From: Chitinophaga sp. Cy-1792 | GTDB lineage: Bacteria; Bacteroidota; Bacteroidia; Chitinophagales; Chitinophagaceae | DNA: 64,000 nucleotides | Assembly: GCF_011752935.1 (NCBI RefSeq) | Contig: NZ_VWWO01000001.1 | Span: 1-64,000 of the forward strand | Reading direction: 5' to 3' | Shown: positions 35,859 through 45,613 of the stretch, one piece after another | How the letters are laid out: every line of letters starts with the position of its first letter | How positions within the stretch are numbered: position 1 is the first letter of the stretch | Made by a program: the position numbers and the translations under genes | Notes under the pieces: generated by a model | The model's input: the letters and a program-made list of their open reading frames with translations, nothing else | Told to the model about the DNA's origin: nothing | The model's database searches: none

Positions 35859-36302
35859 TGCCTGAAATGTTGATCGCTCCGCCATCTCTCTAATCTTATA
35901 AATCGTACCTCTCCAATAAAACTCCAGATGTTTACGGATAATCTCCGTAGGGAAATTACTGACAGTAATAATCAGATCAGTGGCATCATTATTCTCCCTC
36001 AGCTCAAACCCAATAACACTATAACTTTCCGGCAAGTCCGGCAACCGTGAAACAGTACTCAGGTGACTATACACCAATCGCCGCTCAGGCTCCCACATCA
36101 TAACAGTCCCCCTGTTCTCAAAAGCCACATGATGAAACCCGCGTATTACCATTGGCGCATTTAACTGCCAGTCCGTTTCTACAGTAATCCGCATTTCATC
36201 ACCACCCATCCATATTGGTATCAGTGTTAAATCCGTCAAAATCTGCCATAGCCTGGCTTTTGTACAATTAACCGTTATACTGATGGTAAATTTTTCTGTC
36301 AT
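35856..36302 (-). CDS. SRPBCC (START/AHSA1-like) domain protein
   Basis: 148 residues. The fold is suggested by the opening FTISITVNCTKARLWQILTDLTLIPIWMGG, the central beta strands and the C-terminal long helix after FPTEIIRKHLEFYWRG. Members bind small hydrophobic ligands or act as Hsp90 co-chaperone-like proteins; no specific role is visible. Its stop lies in the T-run of the tRNA terminator. It is divergent from the hybrid sensor kinase. Confidence 0.8.
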   Translation of the reverse strand: MTEKFTISITVNCTKARLWQILTDLTLIPIWMGGDEMRITVETDWQLNAPMVIRGFHHVAFENRGTVMMWEPERRLVYSHLSTVSRLPDLPESYSVIGFELRENNDATDLIITVSNFPTEIIRKHLEFYWRGTIYKIREMAERSTFQA

Positions 36303-36445
36303 ATGCAGATGATTAAAGCGATTTCAAAATAACCGATTGGCAGCGCTTAAAAAAACCGTTCATCTAATTCCGGCAGGAGGATATCCCGGAAATTGCGCAG
36401 ATAGATACTATCTTTACACTAACCATAATAATAAGTACCCCTATA

Positions 36446-39400
36446 ATGCGCCAGCTTCGTTCTATGCCAGGCTTATCCTCTTTCTGTGCTGCGGTCGTTG
36501 CCCTGCTACTTTGTTGTGCCATTATCTTCCAGGGAAATGCCCAAACCGGCGTACCTCACAAATTTACCCACCTCGACATCTCCGACGGACTCGCCAGTAA
36601 CCATGTCTCTGCCATCATGCAGGACCACAAAGGCTTTATCTGGATCGCCAGCACTGCCCTGCAGCGCTACGACGGTACCAATCTCATAACAGTCGCCAAT
36701 TTCGATAAAGTCCCCGGCTCTATCTATTATGATGATATCTGCCTGTGTGAAGATAAAAAAGGTCGTATCTGGATGGGAACACCGGAGAATATTCGTGTAT
36801 ACGACCCCGTTACCACCAAAGTCCAGACACTCACCATCGCCGATAAAAGCCAGGTTCCCGAAGGCCTGGAATGCAGCAATATCATAGAAGACCGTAAAGG
36901 TATCATCTGGGCCTCCACCCGCGACGGCCTCTTTCAATACAATGAGGCGAGCCAGTCTTTTCACAAAGCCACTATCCTCCCCGAGCCTATCCGTGCTGAA
37001 ATACAGGACGGCATCCTCGAAGATGAAGCAGGAAACCTCTGGCTAGGCGGCCGCAACGGCCTGTATCTCCTTTCCAGCGACCGCAAACGGGTCTATCATA
37101 GTCGCAACAACCCGCAACAGCTGCCCATCTTCAACATAAACCACTCTTTTAAAAAATTCTATACAGATATCCACCACAATATATGGATGGCAGCCCGTGG
37201 CGGATATGTCTATAAATACAATCCCGGCAGCCACCAGCTCGACTCCTTCTCCTTCCGCCCACCTCCTGCCACCATGAAGCAGCCACAGGAAAAAGACCCC
37301 ATCTTTGATGTCTCCGGTGATGTCGAGGAGAATGTCTGGGTAGCCACTGAAAACGGCGGCCTTTTCCGGTATAACTACCACACGCTTAAGTTCGACCTCA
37401 ATATCACCGGCAACAACAACGACCCGCAGGGATTCCATTTCAACTACGAAGCCAACTGCCTGACCAGCGACCGCGAAGGCCAGCTATGGATCGGCACAGA
37501 CCATGGCGTGAATATCCTGAGCCTCTACAGTCAAACTTTCCATCAGCTGGATACCAATACAACCTTCTCCAATACCTCCAAACGCCTGCCCACAGGCGAG
37601 GTTACCGGTATCTTCCAGAGCACTAACGGCAACGTATATATCGGGTACTGGGGCAAAGGCTTTGCTGTACTGAATTCCAACCTCGAACTCATTAATACTT
37701 ACTTGCCCGGCAGGGAAGCCGGCGACAATACCATCCCCGAAGAACGTGGCCTGGTATGGAGTTTCGCGGAAATGCCAGACGGCACCATCCTGGTAGGACA
37801 GGAAAATGGAAACCTCTCCCTGTACGATCCCATCAAACACCGGTTCACCAGGCACTTTCACGATGCTGCATTCTACGATCAGACACTACTGCACATACTC
37901 CCACTGAGTGATACCGCCGTCTGGATAGGCCTGTATAAAAAAGGCCTTGCCAGCTGGAACCCTAAGAACAACACTTTCCACCATTATAAAACATTGCTGG
38001 ACAGTCTGCATAAACCCACTTCAGTCATGGATATTGAAGCTGGCCGTGATGGCCGCCTCTGGCTGGCTACCAGCAATACCGGACTGGTATTATTCCAACC
38101 TGCCACCGGCCAGCTGCTACGCCAGATCAGCTTCAGGTGGAACGACAAAACATACAGCAATGTCACTTCTATCCTGAGAGAAAATGATTCAACCTTACTG
38201 ATAGGAACGGACCATGGCCTCTGGCTCTTTAATACCCGCACTTTCTACTATGAACCTTTCCTGATAAACAGACAGCCGTTTAATGAGTGGATATTATGCT
38301 TACAGGAAGATGACCAGAAAAATATCTGGCTAACGACGCAACACGGCTTTTATAAGCTGCAAACCCGCACAGGAACGCTACTTTCCTTCGTGCAGGGCGC
38401 AGATATCATCGACAATAACCGTAAAGTCAGAAAGCGAATCCTCCAACTGCAGAATGGAATGATGATGGTAGGCGCTTCGGACCATGTGGTAACTTTCGAT
38501 CCTGCCAGCCTGCTGCCCGCGCCGCCACCGCCGGATGTCACCATACTTAATCTGAAGGCCATGGACAGCACGATACAGATCGAAGCAGCGCTGAGAGAAA
38601 ATCAGCCCGTCCAGCTGAACTACCGCCAGAACTTCATCACCATTGAATTCAAAAGTCTGCAATACCACCCCGAAAAGATCAACTACTACTACCAGCTCGA
38701 AGGCATGGACGAAAAATGGATGAACGCAGAAGGCTTGCTGACAGCGCGTTACACCAATCTTCCTCCTGGCAGCTATACATTCAGGGTTAAGGCAGCCAAT
38801 GCCACCAGCACTTTTTCAGAGCATATAACGGAGCTGCACATACGAATAAAACCGGCCTTCTGGCAAACCAACTGGTTCCGGCTACTGGCCCTGATGCTGA
38901 CGGCAGCACTCATATATTGCTATTTCAGGCTACGTGTATCGCTCATCAGAAAAGAAGCAAAACACCGGAACGCCGTACAGCAGAAGATCGCACAGCTGGA
39001 AATGAAAGCATTACGGGCGCAGATGAACCCGCATTTTATCTTTAATGCACTGAATTCTATTCAGATATTTATGATGAAGAATGAAACGGAATCGGCACAG
39101 GCTTACCTTTCCAGGTTTGCGAAGCTGATACGGAACGTGCTGGACAACTCCCAGCTAAACAACATCTCTATCTCCAGGGAAATAAGCATGCTGGAGAATT
39201 ATATGGAGCTGGAAAAACTTCGCTTCACCGACCAGTTTGAATATAAAATCAATATCGATCCTGCGCTGGATGCGGATATGATACAGATGCCTACCATGAT
39301 CGTACAACCTTTTGTGGAAAATGCGATCTGGCATGGTCTCGTCCACAAAAAGGACAAGGGCCGCGTAACGATATGCTTCCGCGAGGTGGCAGAGCGGGTA

Positions 39401-39631
39401 CATTGCACAATAGAGGATAATGGTGTTGGCCGGGAGAGGTCTGCGGCAATCAAGCAATTACAGGGCCTCCAGCATTCTTCCAGGGGCTTGCAGATTACCA
39501 GGGACAGGCTTTCAATTTTCAGCAGCAAATTTGGTGTGGATGCAGGTTTTACGATCGAGGACTTATATGATGAAAATGGTAATGCGGCAGGGACAAGGGT
39601 TACATTATGGTTTCCCGTGGAGCTGAACTAG
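36446..39631 (+). CDS. Two-component propeller sensor histidine kinase, LytS type
   Basis: 1061 residues. An N-terminal signal segment (about 1-32) precedes two seven-bladed propellers made of Reg_prop repeats (WIASTALQRYDG, IWMGTPENIRVYD, LWIGTDHGVNIL; about 40-690). A Y_Y_Y domain (about 700-800), one membrane helix (about 810-832) and a LytS-type kinase domain follow, with the phosphoacceptor His863 in MNPHFIFNALNSIQIF and the ATPase motif DNGVGRERS. Unlike the classic hybrid SusR-like sensors of Bacteroides it lacks receiver and AraC domains, and no LytTR regulator is adjacent. Periplasmic ligand sensing is inferred. The ATG at 36446 is used; the next one, 18 bases on, is also possible. 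Confidence 0.93.
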   Translation: MRQLRSMPGLSSFCAAVVALLLCCAIIFQGNAQTGVPHKFTHLDISDGLASNHVSAIMQDHKGFIWIASTALQRYDGTNLITVANFDKVPGSIYYDDICLCEDKKGRIWMGTPENIRVYDPVTTKVQTLTIADKSQVPEGLECSNIIEDRKGIIWASTRDGLFQYNEASQSFHKATILPEPIRAEIQDGILEDEAGNLWLGGRNGLYLLSSDRKRVYHSRNNPQQLPIFNINHSFKKFYTDIHHNIWMAARGGYVYKYNPGSHQLDSFSFRPPPATMKQPQEKDPIFDVSGDVEENVWVATENGGLFRYNYHTLKFDLNITGNNNDPQGFHFNYEANCLTSDREGQLWIGTDHGVNILSLYSQTFHQLDTNTTFSNTSKRLPTGEVTGIFQSTNGNVYIGYWGKGFAVLNSNLELINTYLPGREAGDNTIPEERGLVWSFAEMPDGTILVGQENGNLSLYDPIKHRFTRHFHDAAFYDQTLLHILPLSDTAVWIGLYKKGLASWNPKNNTFHHYKTLLDSLHKPTSVMDIEAGRDGRLWLATSNTGLVLFQPATGQLLRQISFRWNDKTYSNVTSILRENDSTLLIGTDHGLWLFNTRTFYYEPFLINRQPFNEWILCLQEDDQKNIWLTTQHGFYKLQTRTGTLLSFVQGADIIDNNRKVRKRILQLQNGMMMVGASDHVVTFDPASLLPAPPPPDVTILNLKAMDSTIQIEAALRENQPVQLNYRQNFITIEFKSLQYHPEKINYYYQLEGMDEKWMNAEGLLTARYTNLPPGSYTFRVKAANATSTFSEHITELHIRIKPAFWQTNWFRLLALMLTAALIYCYFRLRVSLIRKEAKHRNAVQQKIAQLEMKALRAQMNPHFIFNALNSIQIFMMKNETESAQAYLSRFAKLIRNVLDNSQLNNISISREISMLENYMELEKLRFTDQFEYKINIDPALDADMIQMPTMIVQPFVENAIWHGLVHKKDKGRVTICFREVAERVHCTIEDNGVGRERSAAIKQLQGLQHSSRGLQITRDRLSIFSSKFGVDAGFTIEDLYDENGNAAGTRVTLWFPVELN

Positions 39632-39651
39632 GATATCGCCCCAAAATCGGC

Positions 39652-39696
39652 GATAACCGGTGATCGTCAGTTATCACAAACAATCACCTGGTTATC
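39652..39696 (+). other. Possible hairpin after the sensor kinase
   Basis: GATAACCGGTGAT and ATCACCTGGTTATC pair with one bulged T across an 18-base loop. There is no T-run, so a terminator role is uncertain. The rest of the 260-base gap holds nothing convincing. Confidence 0.35.
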
Positions 39697-39856
39697 TTCA
39701 GCCGATCAAAGGTTAACCAATTTATAAATCAATATTTATGCAAGAAAAAAGCCCCACCCAGGACTTATATAAAAACGAAAGGTGAAAAGATAGATGAAGT
39801 ACCGTTTATCTGCGAAGTTTTTCAGAAAGAAGAGAACAGAAGAATATGGTATAAAT

Positions 39857-39889
39857 AAAAAAGGTCTCTACTGAGTAGAGACCTTTTTT
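39857..39889 (-). terminator. Terminator of the minus-strand tRNA-Glu, GTCTCTAC family
   Basis: AAAAAAGGTCTCTAC and GTAGAGACCTTTTTT form a 15-bp stem with a 3-base loop, directly after the tRNA 3' end. Confidence 0.85.
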
Positions 39890-39891
39890 CG

Positions 39892-39963
39892 TACCACGTA
39901 CGGGAATCGAACCCGTGATTCCTCCGTGAAAGGGAGACGCCTTAACCCCTTGACCAACGCGGC
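39892..39963 (-). tRNA. tRNA-Glu (anticodon TTC), second copy in inverted orientation
   Basis: 72 bases on the minus strand with the same acceptor, anticodon loop and T-arm as the plus-strand copy at 35743. It differs at two positions: the D-stem end reads GGC instead of GAC, and the first anticodon-stem base is T instead of C. Both changes keep pairing through G-U. CCA is not encoded. Confidence 0.95.
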
Positions 39964-39980
39964 GTATCGTTTTGGGATTG

Positions 39981-40011
39981 CAAAAGTAGGAATATTTTTG
40001 AATCCACCAAA
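39981..40011 (-). promoter_or_regulatory. Promoter of the minus-strand tRNA-Glu
   Basis: On the minus strand TTTG (40008-40011), a 19-base spacer, then TACTTTTG (39981-39988): full consensus. Confidence 0.8.
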
Positions 40012-40025
40012 AAAAATTTTGATAA

Positions 40026-41120
<1,095 letters not shown>

Positions 41121-41127
41121 TTAATAC

Positions 41128-41155
41128 AAGCCCCCGCCTCCATGGCAGGGGCTTT
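41128..41155 (+). terminator. Terminator of gapA
   Basis: AAGCCCCCGC and GCAGGGGCTT pair (one mismatch) with a 7-base loop, followed by TTGTCTT. The T-tract is weak, so read-through into pgk is possible. Confidence 0.6.
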
Positions 41156-41288
41156 GTCTTAAATTCCGCGCAACTACACCATAACAGCAAACCACCGATT
41201 TATCTTCGGATGATTCCATGCTTTGTGCTGTTGGTTCCGCGGTTTTTTTTATTGAATACTCTCTCTGTTATAATAAAACTGATACTCC

Positions 41289-42479
41289 ATGAGTAAGTTT
41301 TCCGATCATAACTTCAACGGCCAGAAAGCCTTGATCCGCGTAGATTTCAACGTTCCTTTAAACGATAAATTCGAAATCACCGACGATACCCGTATGCGCG
41401 CAGCTGTTCCTACCATCAAAAAAATCCTCAAAGATGGCGGCGCAGTTATCCTGATGTCTCACCTCGGCCGACCAAAAGATGGCCCTTCTGATAAATATTC
41501 TTTAAGACACCTCGTATACCACCTTATCACCCTCCTCGACGGCGCTACCGTTAAATTCGCTGACGACTGCGTAGGTCCTGTTGCTGAAAAAGCTGCTGCC
41601 GACCTGCAAATGGGTGAAGTGCTGCTCCTCGAAAACCTTCGCTTCCACAAAGCAGAAGAAAAAGGGGATGCTTCCTTCGCTGAACAACTGTCCAAACTGG
41701 GCAACGTTTATGTAAACGATGCCTTCGGTACCGCCCACCGTGCACACGCTTCTACTGCTGTTATCGCACAGTTCTTCGCACCTGAAAACAGAATGTTCGG
41801 CTACCTCATGGAAGCAGAAGTAAGCAGTGCAGAAAAAGTACTGAACAACGCAGAAGCTCCATTTACCGCTATCCTCGGCGGTGCTAAAGTGAGCGATAAA
41901 ATCCTCATCATCGAAACACTCATGGAACGTGCTAACAACATCATCATCGGTGGTGGTATGGCGTACACCTTCCTGAAAGCACAAGGCAAAGAAATCGGTA
42001 ACTCCCTCGTGGAAAACGATAAACTGGACCTTGCACTCGAACTGCTGGACAAAGCAAAGGTGAAAAACGTGAAACTGGTTCTGCCAGTAGATTCTGTTGC
42101 TGCTGATAAATTCGCTGCTGATGCAAACACCCAGATCGTTTCCAACGATAACATCCCTGCTGGATGGATGGGCCTCGACATCGGACCAGACTCCGTAAAA
42201 CTTTTCAGCGAAGTAATCAGCCAATCTAAAACCATTCTCTGGAACGGTCCTATGGGCGTTTTCGAAATGGAAGCCTTCCAGAAAGGTACCAAAGGCGTTG
42301 CTGATGCGATCGTTGCAGCTACAGCAAAAGGTGCATTCTCTCTGGTAGGCGGTGGCGACAGCGTAGCCGCTGTTAACCAGTTTGGCCTGGCTGATAAAGT
42401 AAGCTATGTATCTACAGGTGGTGGTGCCATGCTCGAATTCTTCGAAGGCAAAACCCTTCCCGGAATCGCTGCTATCTAA
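41289..42479 (+). CDS. pgk: Phosphoglycerate kinase
   Basis: Makes ATP from 1,3-bisphosphoglycerate in glycolysis. 396 residues, standard length. Family motifs are RVDFNVPLN at the N-terminus, [30 protein letters not shown] in the hinge, NGPMGVFE and the nucleotide-binding GGGDSVAAV. It follows gapA in the usual glycolytic pairing and shares its strong codon bias. Confidence 0.97.
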   Translation: MSKFSDHNFNGQKALIRVDFNVPLNDKFEITDDTRMRAAVPTIKKILKDGGAVILMSHLGRPKDGPSDKYSLRHLVYHLITLLDGATVKFADDCVGPVAEKAAADLQMGEVLLLENLRFHKAEEKGDASFAEQLSKLGNVYVNDAFGTAHRAHASTAVIAQFFAPENRMFGYLMEAEVSSAEKVLNNAEAPFTAILGGAKVSDKILIIETLMERANNIIIGGGMAYTFLKAQGKEIGNSLVENDKLDLALELLDKAKVKNVKLVLPVDSVAADKFAADANTQIVSNDNIPAGWMGLDIGPDSVKLFSEVISQSKTILWNGPMGVFEMEAFQKGTKGVADAIVAATAKGAFSLVGGGDSVAAVNQFGLADKVSYVSTGGGAMLEFFEGKTLPGIAAI

Positions 42480-42503
42480 GCATTTCCACGATAAAATATA
42501 TTG

Positions 42504-42534
42504 GAAAAGGTCTCTGTTGAACAGAGACCTTTTC
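42504..42534 (+). terminator. Terminator of pgk, GTCTCTGT variant
   Basis: GAAAAGGTCTCTGT and ACAGAGACCTTTTC form a perfect 14-bp stem with loop TGA. It is a variant of the GTCTCTAC hairpin family. Confidence 0.85.
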
Positions 42535-42617
42535 TAATATATACAGATGATCAATTTCATAATATTAATGGGTAACAGGTTTTTTTTATCTTTCAGATAG
42601 ATTTCAATTAGATAGAT

Positions 42618-44039
42618 ATGAATAAACGCTTTATCTGGTATCCTGTTATTATCGGAATATTCGGCGCACTGATCTGGTTCGTACTGAGCAAAGGGCAGGC
42701 GCTCCCTATAAAACAGGCCATTTCCACCCCTAATTCCCCGGCAACTGTACTGGCTTCAGGCAGTACCTGGGTTAGGTACCTGGACAACTTCAAACATCCG
42801 CTTGCCCTGCTGCTGTTGCAGATCGTGGTGATCATGCTGGCGGCGCGTGTATTCGGAAAACTGGCCAATAAGATCGGCCAGCCCTCGGTGGTAGGTGAAA
42901 CCATCGCGGGTATTCTCCTCGGGCCATCCCTGTTGGGCTGGGTAGCTCCTTCTTTTTCCGGATTCCTCTTCCCTTCGGATTCTTTAAAAAGCCTCCAGTT
43001 CCTGAGTCAGATCGGTCTCGCATTCTTTATGTTCATTGTGGGTATGGAAGTAGACCTCAGCAAAATCAAGAATAAAGCACATGATGCCGTGATGATCTCT
43101 CACGCCAGCATTGTGGTGCCGTTTTTCCTGGGCGTAGGACTCGCCTATTTCATCTTTGAAGCATATGCCCCTGCCAATATCAGCTTTATGGCTTTTGCCT
43201 TGTTTATGGGCATCGCCATGAGTATTACCGCCTTTCCGGTACTGGCAAGGATTGTACAGGAGCGGAAATTAACAGGCACCCCCCTGGGCACGCTGGCTAT
43301 CACCTGTGCAGCAGCAGATGATATCACCGCATGGTGTATCCTGGCTATTGTGGTAGCGATCGCTAAATCAACAGGTATAGCGACGGCTATTATTACTATT
43401 GCACTTGCTATTGTATTTGTGGCAGTCATGCTGCTGCTGGTACGTCCGTGGCTGAAAAAAGTAATTCAGCGCCAGCTGGATAAATCCAACGAAAAAGGCG
43501 CAGCCGGCATCGTATTCCTTGCTTTGCTCCTGTCTGCATGGATGGCCGAAGTAATCGGAATTCACGCCTTATTCGGGGCTTTTCTGGCAGGCGCCATCAT
43601 GCCTGTACAGGAAACGATCCGCAAGATATTCACCGACAAATTACAGGACGTTTCCCTGCTGATTCTCCTGCCCATCTTCTTTGCATTCACCGGTTTGCGT
43701 ACACATATCGGGCTACTTACCCAGGGACATCTCTGGGCTGCATTCGGTATGATTATGCTGGTTGCCGTTGGTGGTAAATTCGGTGGCAGCACCATTACCG
43801 CGCGCTTAATGGGCTCCAGCTGGCGCCAGTCGGTAAGCATAGGCGCATTAATGAATACACGTGGTTTAATGGAACTGGTAGTGCTCAATATCGGTTACGA
43901 TCTGGGCATCCTCTCTCCGGAAATATTTGCCATGATGGTACTGATGGCGCTGACAACGACCTTCATGACCGGCCCGCTGCTGGATATTGTGGCTTATTCC
44001 GAGCGTAAACAACATGATACCAAAGCGGTTACGGCATAA
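42618..44039 (+). CDS. Cation/proton antiporter (CPA2 family)
   Basis: 473 residues with about 13 membrane helices. The first is an N-terminal anchor (FIWYPVIIGIFGALIWFV), followed by a short periplasmic segment before the conserved core. Core motifs are GEIxAGI-like GETIAGILLGPS, AFFMFIVGMEVDL, ITAFPVLARIVQERKLTGT, and the Asp pair in CAAADDITAW that marks electrogenic CPA2 exchangers. There is no C-terminal TrkA domain. It probably exchanges Na+ or K+ for H+; the ion is not certain. Confidence 0.92.
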   Translation: MNKRFIWYPVIIGIFGALIWFVLSKGQALPIKQAISTPNSPATVLASGSTWVRYLDNFKHPLALLLLQIVVIMLAARVFGKLANKIGQPSVVGETIAGILLGPSLLGWVAPSFSGFLFPSDSLKSLQFLSQIGLAFFMFIVGMEVDLSKIKNKAHDAVMISHASIVVPFFLGVGLAYFIFEAYAPANISFMAFALFMGIAMSITAFPVLARIVQERKLTGTPLGTLAITCAAADDITAWCILAIVVAIAKSTGIATAIITIALAIVFVAVMLLLVRPWLKKVIQRQLDKSNEKGAAGIVFLALLLSAWMAEVIGIHALFGAFLAGAIMPVQETIRKIFTDKLQDVSLLILLPIFFAFTGLRTHIGLLTQGHLWAAFGMIMLVAVGGKFGGSTITARLMGSSWRQSVSIGALMNTRGLMELVVLNIGYDLGILSPEIFAMMVLMALTTTFMTGPLLDIVAYSERKQHDTKAVTA

Positions 44040-44091
44040 CGCTTACGCCTGTACCCGTTTTGTATTTAATCAAAAAAATATAAAAAGAAGT

Positions 44092-44127
44092 CCGGTCTCT
44101 ACTAAGTAGCGGCCGGACTTCTTTTTT
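44092..44127 (+). terminator. Terminator of the antiporter gene, GTCTCTAC family
   Basis: A stem of about 20 pairs with one mismatch and one G-U (44092-44112 region with GTAG...TTCTTTTT) has a 2-base loop. The T-run reads plus, the A-run minus. Confidence 0.8.
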
Positions 44128-44272
44128 CCGGTATATCTAACGATGATGTCTGTATGTTTATTCAGGCAGATGATTAAAGCGTAGCAATACAGGGCTGCAT
44201 TGCGGATATTATTACACATATTGATCTAACACCTACGCCTGTATTTGCTTAATGGGGCAGGGTGTAGTTATT

Positions 44273-44319
44273 AAAGCAAAAAGGCCGTCTCTACTCAGTA
44301 GAGACGGCCTTTTTGCTTT
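44273..44319. terminator. Perfect 22-bp terminator hairpin, GTCTCTAC family
   Basis: Bases 44273-44294 and 44298-44319 are perfect inverted repeats with loop TCA; the core is GGCCGTCTCTAC/GTAGAGACGGCC. A and T runs within the arms allow termination in both directions; it closes the leftward transglycosylase gene. Confidence 0.9.
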
Positions 44320-44352
44320 ATATCGTTTATGCTTTATCGTAACCGATGCAGC

Positions 44353-45603
44353 TTATTTCTTCTTAGTGTGATGTTTCTTCTTGGTGCTGTGGTGGTGAGT
44401 CCCTGATTTTTTTGCGGGAGCAGCAGCTGCTTTTGCAGCCGGTGCTTTTGCTTCAGGCATTTTAGCCGGAGCAGGGAATTTAGATTTATCCACAGCGGAA
44501 GCTTTATCATCCAGGGTCATTTGAACAGACTCTTTCAGGATTTCTTCCTTATCTGCCAGGAACTGCTTCATTTTATCTTTAGGAATGCGCAGATCGTAGG
44601 CATTAGCCGGAGAAGCCATAGCTTTTGCGAAACCAGGGTTCAGGCGGTCCAGTGCTGCGGCGTCCATATCGAGGCCTTTAGCGATGGCTTCCAGTCTGTA
44701 TTTACCGGTAACGTTTACTTCAACAGAGCTAAAGATTTCATCTTCTGTCAACGGACCTCTTGCTACGGCAGCAACAGGAGCGGCAACTTCTGTAGCATTG
44801 GTAACTACAGCTTTGTTATCGTCCATGCTAACACCGAAGAAGTTGTTGAATCGGTCGAGGATATAACCTGTAGCGATGAATTTGTACACGTGGTTACGTG
44901 ATTCAGCTGGCAGGAAATATTGCATGCCCCAGAAGTCTTCACGGCCGCTGGCTTTCATAGCGCGTTGAACGCCGCCGGCGCCGCAGTTATAAGCTGCTAC
45001 TACCAGTAACCAGTCACCAAACTGATCGTACAGTTGGTTGAGGTACTGTGCTGCAGCGAGTGTAGATTTATAGAAGTCTTTTCTTTCGTCTACTTTTTTA
45101 CCGACACTCAGACCGAAGATACGGGCGGTACCTGCCATGAACTGCCACGCACCTACGGCGCCCACTCTGGAACGTGCGTTGGTGTTGAAGCTGGATTCGA
45201 TAACAGCGAGGTATTTCATTTCTTCAGGAATTCCGTGTTCACGGAAAATCTTTTCCACCATGGCGAAATAAGGCTGGCCCTTTTCGATCATGATGGCGAG
45301 GTGCTGGCTGTAACGGGTAGCGTAGTTATTCACATAACCGGCTACCAGGTTATTGTTTATCTGTTCGTAGACTTTTGGGCTACGAATATTGTTAGGCAGA
45401 CTTTGGGCCGCCTTTTTAACTGCAATGGAAGTAGGAGTAGCGCGAACGGTATCCTTAGGTAATTTTACCCTGGTTTGATTTAATACAGCAGTATCGGCAT
45501 ATCGCGTAGCGATATCCGTCTTTTTAGGTATGCCGTTGCTATCCGCCTTCACAATTCCAAAACTCAATGCTGGCAAGAGCGTAAGTAAAAAGATTTTTCT
45601 CAT
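44353..45603 (-). CDS. Lytic transglycosylase (MltD-like)
   Basis: 416 residues from the ATG at 45603, which opens a signal peptide (MRKIFLLTLLPALSFGIVKA); an earlier in-frame ATG overlaps gatA and adds six residues. The SLT domain (about 115-240) has the catalytic Glu in YLAVIESSFNTNARS, then GAWQFMAGTAR and VVAAYNCGAGGVQRAM. A LysM-like segment follows (KYRLEAIAKGLDMDAAALDRLNPGF). The tail is rich in His and Lys (HHHSTKKKHHTKKK). Cleaves peptidoglycan glycan strands in the periplasm. Ten bases downstream of gatA. Confidence 0.93.
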   Translation of the reverse strand: MRKIFLLTLLPALSFGIVKADSNGIPKKTDIATRYADTAVLNQTRVKLPKDTVRATPTSIAVKKAAQSLPNNIRSPKVYEQINNNLVAGYVNNYATRYSQHLAIMIEKGQPYFAMVEKIFREHGIPEEMKYLAVIESSFNTNARSRVGAVGAWQFMAGTARIFGLSVGKKVDERKDFYKSTLAAAQYLNQLYDQFGDWLLVVAAYNCGAGGVQRAMKASGREDFWGMQYFLPAESRNHVYKFIATGYILDRFNNFFGVSMDDNKAVVTNATEVAAPVAAVARGPLTEDEIFSSVEVNVTGKYRLEAIAKGLDMDAAALDRLNPGFAKAMASPANAYDLRIPKDKMKQFLADKEEILKESVQMTLDDKASAVDKSKFPAPAKMPEAKAPAAKAAAAPAKKSGTHHHSTKKKHHTKKK

Positions 45604-45613
45604 ACAATTTATT

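Larger units (their letters stand above)
44040..44352. other. Intergenic region with two terminator hairpins
   Basis: This gap between convergent genes contains no ORF of note. It holds the hairpins at 44092-44127 and 44273-44319, described separately. Between them lie about 145 bases with no other visible element. Confidence 0.6.

Noticed and set aside
39738..39785. 15-codon ORF (starting MQEKSPTQ) between the sensor kinase and tRNA-Glu
   Set aside because: Too short, no promoter, no neighbouring modification gene; expected by chance.
35743..39963. Genomic island inserted at a tRNA gene
   Set aside because: No integrase, no direct repeat of the tRNA 3' end, and base composition is like the neighbours; inverted tRNA copies are better explained by duplication.
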